A stretch of DNA of 49,828 nucleotides from an uncultured Clostridia bacterium. Lineage in GTDB: Bacteria > Bacillota > Clostridia > Christensenellales > Borkfalkiaceae. The notes under the pieces are model-generated. The model was not told the DNA's origin and did no database searches. It saw nothing but the letters and a program-made list of their open reading frames with translations. The translations under genes and the position numbers were made by a program. The stretch covers positions 1 to 49,828 of the forward strand of contig CAKQSI010000012.1 of assembly GCA_934272745.1 (NCBI GenBank), read 5' to 3'. The stretch's first letter is position 1, and each line of letters begins with the position of its first letter. Of this stretch, positions 1 to 7,896 are shown piece after piece.

Positions 1-1147
1 GTTTATCAAAGATTACGAAAAAACCAACCTTGCGGAAGTGCGCTTCCGTTATGGCACGGCGGCGGGAGTGTTCGGAATTTGTACCAACGTACTGCTGTTT
101 CTGGCAAAAGCCGTCATCGGTTTTCTGTCCGGCAGCGTCACCGTCGTGGCGGACGCGGTCAACAACCTTTCGGACGCGGGATCTTCGGTGGTAACCTTGG
201 TCGCGTTCAAAATGTCGGCAAAGCCTGCCGACCAGAAGCACCCGTACGGGCATGCGCGGTTCGAGTACGTCGCCGGGCTGTTCGTGGCGTTTTTAGTGCT
301 TGCCATCGGCGCAATGCTGTTGAAGTCGTCGGTAGAAAAGATCTTTCACCCCACCGAAACGGTGATCACCTGGGTGACCTACGTCGTTTTGGGAATCGCG
401 ATTTTATTGAAAGTTCTGCAAATGCTGCTGTATCTCGACTTTGGCAAGGCAACGGACAGCGAGGCGCTCAAAGCCAGCGGGGAGGACAGCCGCAACGACG
501 TCGTTTCCACGACGGCGGTACTCATTGCAAGCGTCATCATGCAGACGACGGGCGTCAATATCGACGGTTACGCCGGGCTTGCCGTTTCGCTGTTCATTAT
601 CATTTCGGGCGCAAAACTCATCAAAGAAACGGTCGATCCGCTGCTTGGAATGACGCCCGGACCCGAACTGGTGGAAACCATACGTACTCGGCTGCTTTCG
701 TACGACGGCGTGCTGGGAATACACGATCTTTCGGTGCATAGTTACGGCGCGGCGCAGATCTACGTGTTCGTTCACGTGGAAGTAGACGCGAAAGAAGACG
801 CGATGAAAAGCCACGACCTGGTGGACAATATCGAGCGCGACTTTAAAAAAGAACTCGGCATTCACCTTTCGGTACACACCGATCCCATATTGTACGGTGA
901 CGAGGAAACCGACGAGTATAAAGCCAAAGTAAAGCAGACGCTTGCCGTGCTGAACCAAAAGATCAGCATTCACGATTTCCGCATCGTCAAGGGTCCGACG
1001 CACGTCAATCTGGTGTTCGACGTTCTCGTGCCGTACGACGTGACGGAGAGTGAGGAAGAACTGCGTGCGGCGCTCGATAAAGCGTTTGCCGACGAACCGC
1101 TCCCTTGCTATTTTGTGTTTGAAATCGACCGCAGCGCCGTGCTGTGA
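1..1147 (+). CDS. Cation diffusion facilitator (CDF) family metal transporter, 5'-truncated by window edge
   Basis: Proton-coupled efflux of a divalent metal across the cytoplasmic membrane. The frame is open to base 2 (reading FIKDYEKTNLAEVRFRYG), so the true start lies left of the window and the GTG at 38 is probably internal. About six membrane segments are followed by a cytoplasmic C-terminal domain. The second segment carries DAVNNLSDAGSS and the fifth carries EDSRNDVVST, giving an NxxxD plus DxxxD metal site. In the CDF family this arrangement is associated with Mn/Fe-type rather than Zn-type (HxxxD) members, so Mn or Fe is my preferred substrate. The C-terminal domain (about residues 210-290) has HSYGAAQIYVFVHVEVD, typical of the dimerisation domain, and about 80 further residues follow. 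Family assignment is firm; the metal is inferred. Confidence 0.9.
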   Translation, partial: FIKDYEKTNLAEVRFRYGTAAGVFGICTNVLLFLAKAVIGFLSGSVTVVADAVNNLSDAGSSVVTLVAFKMSAKPADQKHPYGHARFEYVAGLFVAFLVLAIGAMLLKSSVEKIFHPTETVITWVTYVVLGIAILLKVLQMLLYLDFGKATDSEALKASGEDSRNDVVSTTAVLIASVIMQTTGVNIDGYAGLAVSLFIIISGAKLIKETVDPLLGMTPGPELVETIRTRLLSYDGVLGIHDLSVHSYGAAQIYVFVHVEVDAKEDAMKSHDLVDNIERDFKKELGIHLSVHTDPILYGDEETDEYKAKVKQTLAVLNQKISIHDFRIVKGPTHVNLVFDVLVPYDVTESEEELRAALDKAFADEPLPCYFVFEIDRSAVL

Positions 1148-1296
1148 GGGAAATAAAGCGGCGCCGCGGCGTGAGGGAAATAAAGCGACGCCGTGCGGAG
1201 AGGAGGAACAGGGCTGATTGCTGTTCCGTGCCGTGGCAAGAAAAACCGCAGTGCGCGCCGAAAACAGCGCCGCGGCGTGACGGTAATAAAGCGGCG
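1134..1296 (+). repeat. Degenerate direct repeats of the CDF gene's 3' end
   Basis: A unit of about 28 bp that includes the stop codon (TGA at 1145-1147, context GTGAGGGAAATAAAGCG) recurs at 1162-1189 and, after about 80 bp, at 1269-1296 (GTGACGGTAATAAAGCG). The copies carry TGA at 1172-1174 and 1278-1280. From here to the promoter at 1777 I see no gene, only these repeats and the hairpin at 1589. Confidence 0.7.
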
Positions 1297-1588
1297 GCGC
1301 GCTGCTTGCCATGGTGGGCTGCGGCGAATATCCGTCCGTAGAAGCCGCTTGCGAAAGGTCGTTCGCTATGGGGCAAAGCGCGTTCCGAATACGAATGTTT
1401 TGGCTGTGTACGAGAAGAAATACGACGTGTTCCGCCGTTTATACCCGCGCTGAAAGGGATTCGGCTGGCTTAAGTAAACGTCGTTAAAACGTTTGCCGGT
1501 TAATATCCGGACTTTGAGAGAGAATAAAACGGAGAACGTAAAAGCATAAAATAAAGCCGAAAGGATAAAACCCGCAAAGCCGAAAAAT

Positions 1589-1631
1589 AACCCCGCCCCG
1601 CAAGGCTTTACGTGCCTTGCGGGGCGGGGTT
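1589..1631. terminator. Strong GC-rich inverted repeat, probable terminator
   Basis: Arms AACCCCGCCCCGCAAGGC and GCCTTGCGGGGCGGGGTT (18 bp, perfect) enclose a 7-nt loop. The T-rich tail (TTATTTTT) is on the minus-strand side, and the plus-strand tail is only TT. It lies in the gene-free stretch between the CDF and DUF308 genes, so it may separate the two transcripts. Confidence 0.5.
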
Positions 1632-1776
1632 GGTACTCCGGCGGGATAGTCTGCCGCGCTTGGGTAGGATCGCAGGGTTGCCGCGTTTAACCGTATCGGA
1701 AAATGGGGCAGCCGCTTTCTTTGCGCTGTGCCCGGCAAAAATCATCAGAAATCCCGCACAATGGGTAATATATTTA

Positions 1777-1805
1777 TTGAAAAATTAAGGATCGTCTGCT
1801 ATAAT
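1777..1805 (+). promoter_or_regulatory. SigA-type promoter of the DUF308 gene
   Basis: TTGAAA at 1777-1782 and TATAAT at 1800-1805 are separated by 17 bp, 33 bp before the start codon. This is a near-consensus housekeeping promoter. Confidence 0.8.
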
Positions 1806-1838
1806 AACAAAAAAGAGGTTTATTGGAGGGGTTTATTT

Positions 1839-2414
1839 ATGAATTCCGTAAAAGACTTTTTTAAGCGTATTCGCGTAGACGCCATTTTGAGGGCGGCGCT
1901 ACTGCTTGTGATGGCGATTTTGTTTTTCGTCCGTCCGGAAAGCGCAATGGTTTCCGCAGCCGTGGCATTTTCCGTGTTCATTCTGTGCGACGGCGTTTTT
2001 TCCATGCTGGTTTATTTTTTCACGGCGGGAATGTCCGGATTTTTAGGAACGACGCTTTTGAGTTCCGTATTTAAAATTTTGTTCGGCATATTGTTTCTGG
2101 CTTCGCCGGATATCTCTACGGTTACGTTCAGCCTGCTGTTTGCGGTTTACGTCATCGCGACTTCCTGCAACGCGGTAGAAGAAGCCCTGTATTTAAAGCG
2201 CGTGGGCACCCGCTGGGTTCTGCCGCTGGTGCTTGGAATCGTCAGTCTTGTCGGCGGCGTCATTATGCTGTTTATGTCGCCGGCGGCGCTGGTCAAAACC
2301 ACGGGCATCATTGCCGGCATTACGCTGCTCGTCGCTTGCATCGAAGACGTGATCATCATCGTCGATATGTATAAGGTGAAGAAAATCGCCACCGCAAAAG
2401 TAATCGAGATCTGA
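1839..2414 (+). CDS. DUF308 (HdeD-like) integral membrane protein
   Basis: A 191-residue protein that is almost wholly membrane-embedded, with about six hydrophobic helices arranged as short repeats (e.g. ILRAALLLVMAILFFVRPES, then FKILFGILFLASPD and LPLVLGIVSLVGGVIMLF). Paired helices ending in P/S-rich turns are typical of the DUF308/HdeD family, whose biochemical role in Firmicutes is not established. The start is the ATG at 1839 because GGAGGGG sits 7 bp upstream and the promoter at 1777-1805 would leave upstream in-frame ATGs untranscribed. A hydrophilic tail (DMYKVKKIATAKVIEI) ends the protein. It appears monocistronic, with a terminator at 2639. Confidence 0.85.
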   Translation: MNSVKDFFKRIRVDAILRAALLLVMAILFFVRPESAMVSAAVAFSVFILCDGVFSMLVYFFTAGMSGFLGTTLLSSVFKILFGILFLASPDISTVTFSLLFAVYVIATSCNAVEEALYLKRVGTRWVLPLVLGIVSLVGGVIMLFMSPAALVKTTGIIAGITLLVACIEDVIIIVDMYKVKKIATAKVIEI

Positions 2415-2638
2415 TTCGGGGAAACGGTGGCGCTTAAACGAAGGGGCGTTATACTGATATCCGAAACGCGACCGTATGTCGCAGGATAAGAACCGGTCGG
2501 CATTGCGATTTTCGCTGTCGCCGTTTGTTTTGCGGCTTTTGCGCACCCGGAGAGACGTAACGTTACCGGTTTTATGCTTGCCGGTTTAAAGTCTCCCCAA
2601 AAATAAGCGACGAGTGCAGAGTTAAATCGCACTTTTTG

Positions 2639-2682
2639 ATAAATCCCCGCAGGGAATTGCGGGGATTTATTTTGTCTTTTTT
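2639..2682 (+). terminator. Rho-independent terminator
   Basis: A 12-bp stem (ATAAATCCCCGC / GCGGGGATTTAT) with an 8-nt loop is followed by TTTGTCTTTTTT. It ends the DUF308 transcript about 225 bp downstream of the stop codon; the stretch between holds nothing else I recognise. Confidence 0.85.
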
Positions 2683-2693
2683 CGGAAATCTGC

Positions 2694-2722
2694 TTGACTT
2701 TTCCCGTTCCGTGTATTAACAT
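2694..2722 (+). promoter_or_regulatory. Promoter of the SmtB-like regulator and metal ATPase operon
   Basis: TTGACT at 2694-2699 with TAACAT at 2717-2722 (17-bp spacing). The -10 is weak but overlaps the operator dyad at 2721-2740, as expected for a promoter blocked by a repressor. Confidence 0.6.
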
Positions 2723-2740
2723 ATGAATAGATAATCATAT
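2721..2740 (+). promoter_or_regulatory. Candidate ArsR/SmtB-family operator
   Basis: Imperfect dyad ATATGAATAG / ATAATCATAT (8 of 10 positions symmetric), overlapping the -10 and transcription start of the operon. Zn- and Cd-sensing SmtB/CzrA/CadC regulators bind AT-rich ATATGAA-type dyads in exactly this position. It implies autoregulation by the product of the gene at 2925. Confidence 0.65.
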
Positions 2741-2867
2741 ATAAATATTTCCGCAATGAGCAGAGCGCCCGGCATGGTTTCGGCAAAGAAACCGGAGAGA
2801 ACGAAAGCGGCTTTCCCGCCGGGGAAAACGCAGCGTCGGGAAAAGGCTTTCACCGAAAGGGAGAACC

Positions 2868-2899
2868 AAAGCAATTTTTCCTGCCGGAAAAACTGCTTT
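2868..2899 (+). other. Leader hairpin upstream of the regulator gene
   Basis: A 14-bp near-perfect stem (AAAGCAATTTTTCC / GGAAAAACTGCTTT, loop TGCC) lies within the about 200-nt untranslated leader, just upstream of the AAGGAG site. No long T-run follows, so I do not call it a terminator. It could affect stability or translation. Confidence 0.4.
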
Positions 2900-2924
2900 T
2901 CATGCGGAAATAAAAAGGAGAAAT

Positions 2925-3284
2925 ATGACGGACAGTATTGAACAGGAGCGCGCGCACCACGCGCGGGTAGAAGCGGTCAAAGCCGAAATGCCCTCGGACG
3001 AAGATCTGGCGGTCGTCGGGGCGCGGTTCAAATTGCTGGGCGAGGTTTGCAGATTGAAAATTCTGGCTTCGCTGAAGGAGGGCGAACTTTGCGTCGATCA
3101 CATTTCGGCAGCAACGGGCGCCAACCAGTCGGCAACTTCGCACCAACTGCGGATTTTAAAAGACAACGGCTTCGTTAAGTCGCGGCGGGAAGGGAAAAGC
3201 GTTTTGTATTCGCTTGCCGACCGCCACGTAGAGGAAATGCTCGAAATGGGCATGGAACACGTGCTTTGCCACAAGGAGGACTAA
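2925..3284 (+). CDS. ArsR/SmtB-family metal-sensing transcriptional repressor (Zn/Cd type)
   Basis: A 119-residue winged-helix regulator. FKLLGEVCRLKILASLKEG leads into the recognition helix (TGANQSATSHQLRILKDNGFV, about 64-84) and a wing (SRREGKSVLYSL). The C-terminal helix has D99 and H101, then H112, matching the alpha5 metal site (DxH...H) of SmtB and CzrA. The fourth position is C115, followed directly by H116, instead of the usual His or Glu. ELCVDH at 54-59 has only one Cys, so a full CadC-type alpha3 site is not seen. Metal binding is expected to release DNA and induce the downstream exporter. Start: ATG with AAGGAG upstream. The stop is 1 nt before the ATPase start, so the two are translationally coupled. 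Family certain; metal inferred as Zn/Cd/Pb from the partner pump. Confidence 0.9.
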   Translation: MTDSIEQERAHHARVEAVKAEMPSDEDLAVVGARFKLLGEVCRLKILASLKEGELCVDHISAATGANQSATSHQLRILKDNGFVKSRREGKSVLYSLADRHVEEMLEMGMEHVLCHKED

Positions 3285-3285
3285 A

Positions 3286-5790
3286 ATGCGGTATTTATAT
3301 AAGGTGGAAGGTCTGGACTGTGCCGCCTGCGCAGCCGAACTGGAACGGGAACTGAAAAAAGTCAAAGGCGTGAAAGAGGCTTCGGTGGACTTTCTGCACG
3401 GAAAAGTGACCGTAGAGGCGGACGAAATGGACGACCTTCTGGTCGCAAAATTGCAGCACGCCGCGGCAAAAGTGGACGACAGCGTGCTTTCCCCGTGGCA
3501 GGCGGCGCCGGAAATCGAGCCCGCCGTGTTTACCAAGGAAGAGGGGCAGACGGTTTTCTGCTATAAAATCGTGGGGCTGGACTGCGCGGGTTGCGCGGCA
3601 AACCTCGCAAAACTCATCAAAAAACTGCCCGGCGTGGACGACGCGGATATCGACTTTCTGCACGGAAAACTGACGGTTAAAAGCGTCGTCATGACCGAGG
3701 AACTCTACGGGAAAGTGGAAGACCTCGCGCACACGTTCGACGACAGCGTGCTTTCCCCCTGGGGAAAAGACAGCGAAAACGGCACCGCGGAGTCTCACGC
3801 GGAGGACGCTTCTCCCGAACGCCCCCACGCGCACGAACACCACCGCGAAGAACGGGAAAATGCACCGAAAACGGGGGGACGTACCTCGAAAATCGGTACA
3901 AAAAAGAAAAATCGTTCCAATGCGGACGAGGTGAAAGTCACGATTATCAAGATCGCGATCGCGGCGGTTTTGCTGCTTTTGGCAAAGTTTTTGCCCGTGC
4001 CTGCCTACGTTTCCATTCCGCTGTACGTTCTGGCGTATCTCGCCTGCGGTGCGGAAGTTTTGTGGGGCGCCGTCAAAAACATTCGCCGCGGCAGAGTGTT
4101 CGACGAAAACTTTTTAATGTGTATCGCAACCGTCGGCGCGTTCATCTTGAAAGACTACGCCGAAGCGGTGTTCGTTATGCTGTTCTACACCGTGGGCGAA
4201 CTGTTCCAGTCGCTCGCGACCGCGAAATCCAGAAAATCGATCACCGATATGCTGGATCTGAAAGTGGTTTCCTGCCGCGTTCTAAGGAACGGGGAAGAGG
4301 TTTCCGTCCCGCCCGAAAGCGTCAGGGTGGGCGAAACCATGCTGGTTCGCCCGGGCGAAAAAGTCGCGCTGGACGGCGTGATCACGAAGGGTGCGACCGG
4401 ACTGGATACTTCCGCCCTGACGGGGGAAAGCAAGGTCGTGGACGCCGCGGAAGGCAGCAAAGTGCTGGGCGGCTCGGTCAACCTGACCGGCGCGATCGAA
4501 GTCAAAGTATCCAAAACTTATGCCGACGGCACGGTGGGCAAGATCCTCGAAATGGTGGAAAATTCCACTTCCGGCAAGGCAAAAACCGAAAAATTCATTA
4601 CCCGGTTCGCCGGTTGGTACACGCCCGCCGTGGTTGCGGCGGCGGCAATCGTCGGGTTGGTCGTCCCCGTTTTTGCGGGGGATTTCAAAGGCTGGCTGTC
4701 CAAAGCGCTTGTGTTTTTGGTGGTTTCCTGCCCCTGCGCGCTGGTGCTTTCGGTGCCGCTTACCTTCTTTGCCGGCATCGGAAAGATGGCGAAAAACGGT
4801 ATTCTGGTCAAAGGCGGCAACTACGTGGAAGCGCTTGCAAAAGCGGACGTCGTGCTGACCGATAAAACGGGTACGCTGACCGACGGCAAACTGCGCGTTT
4901 ACGGCACTTATCCCGCCCCCGGCGTGGACGAAAAAGACCTGCTGAAAGTCGCCGCCATGCTGGAAAAGAGTTCCAACCACCCCGCGGCGCGCGCGATCGT
5001 CGCCGCCTGCGGCGATCCGGAAAACGCCGGCGAGTTGACTTCGATGGAAGAAGTGCCCGGCTACGGCGTGTACGGGGAGATCGACGGGGAACGCGTTCTT
5101 TGCGGAAACCGCCGCATGATGGAAAAATTCGGCGTCACGGTTTCCGAAGCCAAAGAAGACGGCACTATGGTCTACGTTGCGAAAGGCAATGCGTTTTACG
5201 GGGCGATCGTCCTGCGCGACCGCGTAAAAGAGGGCGCGAAAGAGGCGGTTGCCGAACTCAAAAAACAGGGCGTTACTTCGGTTTCCATGCTGACCGGCGA
5301 CAGCCGCGCATTCGCGCTTTCGGTCGCAAGCGAAGTGGGGCTGGACGGCTGCTATTCCGGACTTCTTCCCGACGGAAAGGTGCAGAAACTGGAAGAACTC
5401 CGCACGAAAAAGGGCGTGATGTACGTCGGCGACGGCATCAACGACGCGCCCGTTCTGGCGCAGGCAAACGTCGGCGTTGCGATGGGAGCGCTCGGCAGCG
5501 ATGTTGCGGTAGAAACGGCGGACGTCGTGATTATGGACGACGATTTGAGAAAATTGCCTGCGGGGCGTGCCGCTTCCAAGCGCACGATGCGCATCGTCTG
5601 GGAAAACGTAGTGCTTTCCCTGATCATCAAAATCGGCGTTATGGCGCTCAGCGTGGCAGGACGCGCGCCCCTTTGGCTGGCAATTTTTGCGGACGTCGGC
5701 GTTATGGTGCTTGCGGTAATGAACGCAATGCGCGCCGGCGGAGGAAAGAAACTTTCGGTAAACAAAGCCGCGGCTTCCGCCAAAAAATAA
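3286..5790 (+). CDS. zntA: P1B-type ATPase, Zn2+/Cd2+/Pb2+ exporter with two N-terminal HMA domains
   Basis: ATP-driven metal efflux across the cytoplasmic membrane. Two HMA domains carry CxxC at C12/C15 and C100/C103, then a His-rich linker follows (about 171-187, HAHEHH). The catalytic core shows TGES (379-382), the membrane metal motif CPC (482-484), the phosphorylated Asp in DKTGT (D526), the HP motif (565-566) and GDGIND (715-720). The last helices give N774-(x7)-K782-(x20)-D803xG, the signature of the P1B-2 (Zn/Cd/Pb) subgroup. At 834 residues it is longer than single-HMA CadA proteins. The two HMA domains look like a duplication, each containing FLHGK and ending in DDSVLSPW (64-71 and 152-159). 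It is the second gene of the repressor operon, with its ribosome site inside the repressor's last codons. Confidence 0.95.
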   Translation: MRYLYKVEGLDCAACAAELERELKKVKGVKEASVDFLHGKVTVEADEMDDLLVAKLQHAAAKVDDSVLSPWQAAPEIEPAVFTKEEGQTVFCYKIVGLDCAGCAANLAKLIKKLPGVDDADIDFLHGKLTVKSVVMTEELYGKVEDLAHTFDDSVLSPWGKDSENGTAESHAEDASPERPHAHEHHREERENAPKTGGRTSKIGTKKKNRSNADEVKVTIIKIAIAAVLLLLAKFLPVPAYVSIPLYVLAYLACGAEVLWGAVKNIRRGRVFDENFLMCIATVGAFILKDYAEAVFVMLFYTVGELFQSLATAKSRKSITDMLDLKVVSCRVLRNGEEVSVPPESVRVGETMLVRPGEKVALDGVITKGATGLDTSALTGESKVVDAAEGSKVLGGSVNLTGAIEVKVSKTYADGTVGKILEMVENSTSGKAKTEKFITRFAGWYTPAVVAAAAIVGLVVPVFAGDFKGWLSKALVFLVVSCPCALVLSVPLTFFAGIGKMAKNGILVKGGNYVEALAKADVVLTDKTGTLTDGKLRVYGTYPAPGVDEKDLLKVAAMLEKSSNHPAARAIVAACGDPENAGELTSMEEVPGYGVYGEIDGERVLCGNRRMMEKFGVTVSEAKEDGTMVYVAKGNAFYGAIVLRDRVKEGAKEAVAELKKQGVTSVSMLTGDSRAFALSVASEVGLDGCYSGLLPDGKVQKLEELRTKKGVMYVGDGINDAPVLAQANVGVAMGALGSDVAVETADVVIMDDDLRKLPAGRAASKRTMRIVWENVVLSLIIKIGVMALSVAGRAPLWLAIFADVGVMVLAVMNAMRAGGGKKLSVNKAAASAKK

Positions 5791-5861
5791 AGCCGGTAGT
5801 GACCGGAAACGGAATCGTGACAGAGCCGACCGATAAAAAATAAGTTGACAATAACGGGCGG

Positions 5862-5891
5862 GGCGCCCGCGGCAAAATTGCCGCGGGCGCC
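5862..5891. terminator. Hairpin between convergent genes, probable bidirectional terminator
   Basis: Perfect 14-bp stem (GGCGCCCGCGGCAA / TTGCCGCGGGCGCC) with a 2-nt centre. It lies between the 3' ends of the plus-strand ATPase and minus-strand rluD genes. T-tracts are weak on both sides. Confidence 0.5.
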
Positions 5892-5926
5892 CCCGCTTTC
5901 GATCGTAAAGTATCATTGCGTTTTAC

Positions 5927-6163
5927 GGGCGATCGATAATCGCCCCTACGTTGGTTTTCAGAAAAGTTTTATGGGGAACAGACTCCACAAAATGTATTTT
6001 CGCAATTAAAATAGTAGGGGCGACCAGTGGTCGCCCGCACCTGTAATATTTAAACGGGAAGTTCGATAATCGCCCTATATCCCTGCAATTTCAGGCGGGC
6101 GATCGGTGATTGCCCTATACTTTCCCGGCAATTCTATGCGGGCGATCGGTGATCGCCCCTACA
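5927..6163. repeat. Cluster of oriented intergenic palindromes (GGGCGATC...GATCGCCC family)
   Basis: Copies at 5927-5949, 6014-6040, 6061-6079 (degenerate), 6095-6120 and 6138-6163. Each is a hairpin of GGGCGATC / GATCGCCC arms with a variable centre. One end extends as GTAGGGG and the other as GCGGG, so copies have an orientation: 6014 reads left to right, 5927, 6095 and 6138 the reverse. The last copy abuts the rluD stop codon. Relatives lie at 16271-16324, 31594-31620 and 31724-31750. This fills the 373-bp gap between genes and no ORF is credible here. Confidence 0.85.
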
Positions 6164-7168
6164 TTATTTTTTTGCTTTCTCCGTCGCGTTTTGCGATTCT
6201 TCCTCCGCTATGCGGACGGAAGGCTGCGTTTCCAAAGCAAACCCTGCAAGATAGCGCGCCCCGCGGAGTTTTTGCAAAATTTCGGTAAAATAGACGGGGA
6301 GCGGTGCGGAAACCGCCATACGTACCCCCGTTTTCGGGTGCGTAAAGGTGATTTCGTGTGCGTGCAGCAGTTGTCCGTTCAAGTGAAATTTCTGCTTTTG
6401 AAAGCCGTATTCCGGATCGCCCACGACGGGGTGCCCCATAAATTTAGCATGTACGCGGATCTGGTGGGTTCTGCCCGTCAGAAGCGAAAATTCCGCCAGC
6501 GTGTACCCGTCAAACCGCGCGACGACGCGGTAGTCGGTGATTGCCCGCCGCCCGCGCCCGCTTTTGGAAACGGTGTACAGCGTGCGGTGCTTTTCGTCGC
6601 GACATAAATAGTTGTCGATCCTGCCGGAAAGTTGCTTTACTTCCCCTTCCAGAAGGGCGTAATATTTCCGCCGGCAGGTTTTTTCCTGAATCTGGCGGGA
6701 AAGTTCGACGTGCGCCGCGTCGTTTTTCGCGATCAGCAGCACGCCCGAAGTATTTTTATCGATCCGGTGCACGATGCCGGGGCGCAGCACGCCGCCCACG
6801 CCGCTTAAGGAATCGAGCCGAAACAGCAGCGCGTTGACCAGCGTTTCCTTGCCGGTGCCGTTTCCGGCATGCACGGTCAACCCCTGCGGCTTGTTGATCA
6901 CCGCAAGGTCGTCGTCTTCATACAAAATTTCGATGGGGAGATCGACGGGTTCGGCGTGCGGTTTTACGGGATCGGGTACCGAAATCGCCACCACGTCCCC
7001 CCATTTTAGAGTACAACCCGCCTTGACGGTTTTGCCGTTGACGGTGACGTTTCCCTCGTCCGACAGCCCTTTAATGCGGGAACGCGTCAATTCGGTCTTT
7101 TCTGCAAGAAAGACGTCCAGCCGCTGCCCTGCCTCCTCTTTTTCCACCGTGAAAGTCGAAGTCGTCAC
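6164..7168 (-). CDS. rluD: RluA-family 23S rRNA pseudouridine synthase (RluD-like)
   Basis: Isomerises uridines to pseudouridine in large-subunit rRNA. An N-terminal S4 RNA-binding domain (about 14-62, RLDVFLAEKTELTRSRIKGL) is followed by the RluA catalytic domain. The motif HRIDKNTSG (134-142) contains the catalytic Asp D137; most family members have Leu rather than Ile before it. EFSLLTGRTHQIRVH and HPVVGDPEYG follow as expected. The start ATG overlaps the lspA stop by 4 nt (ATGA). The last about 35 residues are a hydrophilic tail beyond the usual domain end. In Firmicutes lspA-rluD adjacency is common (ylyB in Bacillus). Which uridines are modified cannot be read from sequence. Confidence 0.93.
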   Translation of the reverse strand: MTTSTFTVEKEEAGQRLDVFLAEKTELTRSRIKGLSDEGNVTVNGKTVKAGCTLKWGDVVAISVPDPVKPHAEPVDLPIEILYEDDDLAVINKPQGLTVHAGNGTGKETLVNALLFRLDSLSGVGGVLRPGIVHRIDKNTSGVLLIAKNDAAHVELSRQIQEKTCRRKYYALLEGEVKQLSGRIDNYLCRDEKHRTLYTVSKSGRGRRAITDYRVVARFDGYTLAEFSLLTGRTHQIRVHAKFMGHPVVGDPEYGFQKQKFHLNGQLLHAHEITFTHPKTGVRMAVSAPLPVYFTEILQKLRGARYLAGFALETQPSVRIAEEESQNATEKAKK

Positions 7169-7887
7169 TGCCGTTCTCCGCCGCCTTCCGCAGGGGCAGA
7201 AGCGCCGCTTTCCGCGGTTTTAACGTCGTCGCTTTCGGAGGCTTCCGCATGCTCTTCCTCAGACTTCACGTCCGCCCCGACAACGCCGGAACTCTCACCC
7301 GCGCCGGGTGCAACCACATCTTTGCCGGCAGCCACGGAATCTTCACCCGCGCCGGGTGCAACCTGCCCGCCGGTTTTTCCCTCCGCCAAAGCCTCTTTGG
7401 GCTGTTTTTTGAAAATTGCGTCTTCGCTCAAAAACAACAGATACACCATGACGAGAACGACGCCCGCGGTGACAGCCACGTCCGCAACGTTGCAGTTGGC
7501 AAAAAACGTGACGTCTAAAAAGTCGCGCACGCCCTCGTGAAAGCCGGTTAATCCCCCGACGTTATGGCGCTGTAAAATGGTGCAGACGCGATCGACCAGA
7601 TTGCCGAGCGCGCCGGATAAAAGCAGCATCAGTCCGTACTTCAACGTCTTGTGTTTTGCGCGGAGATAGAGCGGAATGATGACCAGAATCGCGATAAACG
7701 TGACGACGGATAAAAAGTACATTCCCCAGGATTTATCGCCGAGAAAGGAAAACGCCATGCCCGGATTTTCTTTATACCGAAAGCGGAACAATTTGCCGAT
7801 GACGTCCATATCGACGTCGTAAGCCGCCGCCCAGATCTTGCTTGCCTGATCGAGAAGAAACAGCAAGACGCAAAGCAAAATATCCAT
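7165..7887 (-). CDS. lspA: Lipoprotein signal peptidase II with acidic C-terminal extension
   Basis: Aspartyl membrane protease that cleaves signal peptides from diacylglyceryl-modified prolipoproteins. Family motifs in order: DQASK (13-17), ENPGMAFS (40-47), GALGNLVDR with catalytic D99, VRDFLDV (120-126) and NCNVADVAV with catalytic D136. Four membrane helices end near residue 155. Usual members are about 150-170 residues. This one continues for about 80 residues of low-complexity Glu/Ala/Gly/Ser sequence containing two copies of VAPGAGE and ending in GGGERQ. The start follows AAGGGG on the minus strand. It lies between pncB (9-nt gap) and rluD (4-nt overlap), so the three genes form one operon. 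Confidence 0.95.
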   Translation of the reverse strand: MDILLCVLLFLLDQASKIWAAAYDVDMDVIGKLFRFRYKENPGMAFSFLGDKSWGMYFLSVVTFIAILVIIPLYLRAKHKTLKYGLMLLLSGALGNLVDRVCTILQRHNVGGLTGFHEGVRDFLDVTFFANCNVADVAVTAGVVLVMVYLLFLSEDAIFKKQPKEALAEGKTGGQVAPGAGEDSVAAGKDVVAPGAGESSGVVGADVKSEEEHAEASESDDVKTAESGASAPAEGGGERQ

Positions 7888-7896
7888 AATTTCCCC

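Noticed and set aside
1148..1776. Small Arg-rich ORFs after the CDF gene
   Set aside because: They read through degenerate repeats of the gene end and lack ribosome sites; composition is that of translated repeats.
2756..2941. A 61-codon ORF upstream of the metal regulator
   Set aside because: It overlaps the regulator start, lacks a ribosome site and lies in the leader between the operator and the regulator gene.
4282..5916. A 544-codon open frame antisense to the metal ATPase
   Set aside because: Shadow frame: His/Phe/Arg-rich composition and it spans the ATPase catalytic motifs on the other strand.
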